This document shows positions 61,780 through 64,000 of a DNA stretch of 64,000 nucleotides, one piece after another. The translations under genes were made by a program, and so were the position numbers. The stretch spans positions 1,717,569 through 1,781,568 of the forward strand of contig WBMV01004890.1 of assembly GCA_013396655.1 (NCBI GenBank). The letters run 5' to 3'. Each line of letters begins with the position of its first letter. The stretch's first letter is position 1. The notes beneath the pieces are model-generated. The model was given only the letters and a program-made list of their open reading frames with translations, was not told the origin of the DNA and did not search any database. This DNA is from Campylorhamphus procurvoides (taxonomy: Eukaryota > Chordata > Aves > Passeriformes > Dendrocolaptidae).

Positions 61780-64000
61780 GTAAGTGTTCCAAGGCGCTTG
61801 TTTAAAAAATGTTAGTAGGCTGGAGGAACATGAGGCCAAGTGCAACAGATGGGAGGGGAAGGGAGGCTGGGACCATGGGAGTAAGTGCAAAGGAACTTGC
61901 ACCTGTGACAGGGACTCTGCTGGGGTAACAGCCTGAAGAATGTGGACTGGATTTTATATCAATCTGCAACAGCATCTCTGGGTGACCTTCATGAACCCTT
62001 AGGCAGCAGGTGATGCCCTGAATTTTCTAACTGAAGTGCAAGGATTAATTTTCCTTATTGCTCTCTTTATGCCCAGACAAAATTTCTAAAGTATGAAACG
62101 ATATTGGAAAAAACATTTGAATGAATGAAGGGCAGGATGAAAAACAATGATCCATGTACACAGTCCTTGTGTGCCAGCAAAGGTACATCCACTTGTGGAG
62201 TGGGAGCTGGGGCTCCATTGGGCTTCCTGCTCCTCTGCACAAGCTCGAGTCAATTCACTGCATTTGCACTAAAATCCCATTGGAAAAAGTGCTTGTGATT
62301 TCTGGCAATTGTGACCCTCTCTCTGGAAAACACAAACCAGCAGAGCACCCTCTGTGGAAATGCTGAAATGCTTCAAGTCACAGTTCTGCCTTTGGTCTAT
62401 CAAAGGATTTCCAGACCTGGTCTAAGAAAATACACTCTTGAGAAGTGGTAAAATTCTTGGTCTTGAACATTTTAAAATTTACCAGGAAAGAAACAGAATG
62501 AAGGGTAGTGGTGTGTTGGCATAAGTGGTATCTCCAATTGCCTTTCCTCTTTTGTGTTTTATAGATGTCTCTTAAAGGCATGGACACAAAGAACACACCT
62601 TACCTGCTTCCTCACTACTTGATGTTTCACTAGTTAAGAAAAGTTCAGAATGATAAAATTGAGAATGTTTTGGTTGTTTTTTTCTTTCGCATGCAATAAT
62701 GACATATTAGAATGAGATTGACAGAGCTGATTAAACTCCTGATCCACCTAGTCTTGAATGCTTTTTCTGAGAGAGGCCAGCACTACATGCCTGGAGAGAG
62801 CTGGAGAGCCTCTCATCCAACAGTTCTAGTAAAATCTGTTTTCCAAAGCAATGCTTTCAACAATAGAGCCAGCTAACATGCAGAAATAGTTTCATTTTTT
62901 GTCATAAGATTTGCAACATTTAGGTCATACTTAGACCAAGGACAAAGAAACAGTCAGATTTTCGCTTTATTGCTCCTATTTCATCAGTAGCAGGAGTAGG
63001 TCAGAACAATTACAGTCCATCTCATAAAACTGTCTGCCTCTGCCTCCCTACACTGCAACTTGATTATTCTGTATAAATTTTCAACTGAAACTGTAAAATC
63101 TGCCATATTTATGCTATGACATGAAGCTGCAATGATGTGAAACTTCTCCATTCACTTATGCTATGTCTGACCACAAAGGAATTGAGATTTGGAGTAGATT
63201 TTGCTCTTTACAGTCTGTAAGGAAATAAGAGATTTTATCCTTTACAGATCTGTTTTACTGTACCATGTTATTTTAAAGTTATATAATATTTTTGTCATAC
63301 CCACATGACAGAATCATTAAAACAAACTCCAGCAATATCTGCGGGTTAGATTTTGAAGAGAAAAAATGACACCACAGAAAATATTCTTTAGAACTTTGCA
63401 AGAACACGACTATTTTAGGACCTGAAAAGAGCAAACTTTTACATCCTTGTGTCAGTGCCAGTTGTGTTCTGTTTTTCAAATGTTGTCAAAAATTATAAAG
63501 CATAAAAGCTTTCAAGCACTGAAGATTAATCCTCCCTCCCAGAAAGATATAGATTGTAGTCAAATTCTATAAAGCTCATTTTGCTTCTAGCTACATATTT
63601 TTAAGTATAATTCTGCAGCAATATCAAAGCAGATGGTGCAACAGCAGCATTGAAAAAGCATTTGGTGTATTGTAAGTGTCAGGTTAGAATTCACAACCTG
63701 ATGAATTGCCCACAAGTTCAGTGTTAAAATGGTGCCATTTCTGTTTTAAAATAACTAAGTTAGAAACTATTTTCAGAACTAGAATTAAAACAAAAAATAA
63801 AATAAATAACCCATATGTCCCTTGTTGTTTTTAAATATTTAAGTGTCAACTGGAATTGTGAAAGCAAGCATTATGTGGATTGTATTGCTATAAAGCTTTC
63901 CATTTGTTCGGAGTTTTCATGCTGCATGAACAGTGTTTGTGAAGACCTTTGCAGCTGGTATTGTCAGCATATGCAATGGATTGGAGTTTTACATGATACT
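61780..64000. other. No gene seen to the end of the window
   Basis: Unique AT-rich sequence. A stretch at about 62740-62860 has a vaguely repeat-like look but could not be assigned. No coding region, RNA gene or tandem repeat is supported. Confidence 0.5.

Noticed and set aside
1..64000. CRISPR arrays, bacterial operons, phage or plasmid features
   Set aside because: Sequence texture, CpG depletion and CR1/LTR content are those of a vertebrate nuclear genome; no regularly spaced direct repeats of CRISPR type occur.

Overview
The window is vertebrate nuclear DNA, most likely from a bird. It is AT-rich by eye, has no operon-like gene packing, and stop codons are dense in all six frames. The recognisable mobile DNA is CR1-type LINE debris plus one LTR of a kind I recognise from avian genomes. 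Interspersed repeats look sparse, which also fits a bird. No open reading frame in the window can be assigned to a known protein. I read it as a gene desert or the inside of a very long intron.

Layout. From 1 to 12.2 kb the DNA is mostly unique. It carries two CpG-dense islets (6.6-6.8 and 7.97-8.28 kb), a pair of perfect hairpins (8.90-8.97 kb), a 25-base near-perfect palindrome (10.19-10.21 kb) and a 325-base uninterrupted pyrimidine tract built on a 10-base unit (10.66-10.98 kb). A degraded solo LTR of avian ERV type lies at about 12.23-12.91 kb. From 13 to 29.5 kb the sequence is again mostly unique, with several stretches that read like conserved noncoding DNA (the best at 16.43-16.68 kb), a 27-nt candidate microexon (19,485-19,511), and an unidentified 154-codon minus-strand ORF (27.5-28.0 kb). 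From 29.5 to 31.55 kb the plus strand is strongly pyrimidine-rich and resembles the antisense of an old CR1-like LINE. Two more antisense CR1 blocks lie at 45.25-45.91 and 53.19-53.96 kb. Sense CR1 pieces lie at 46.5-46.8 and 58.8-58.9 kb. A diverged two-unit tandem repeat of about 70 bp lies at 50.48-50.64 kb. The last 4 kb hold a long candidate regulatory block (60.18-60.96 kb) and, 0.7 kb further on, the best conventional exon candidate (61,695-61,779), with strong splice signals and one open frame but no recognised homology.

There is no gene set here whose products can be said to work together. Functional content, if any, is probably cis-regulatory DNA plus one or two internal exons of a gene that extends beyond the window. 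Repeat calls rest on recalled family sequence, not on a search. Exon and enhancer calls rest on local signals only.
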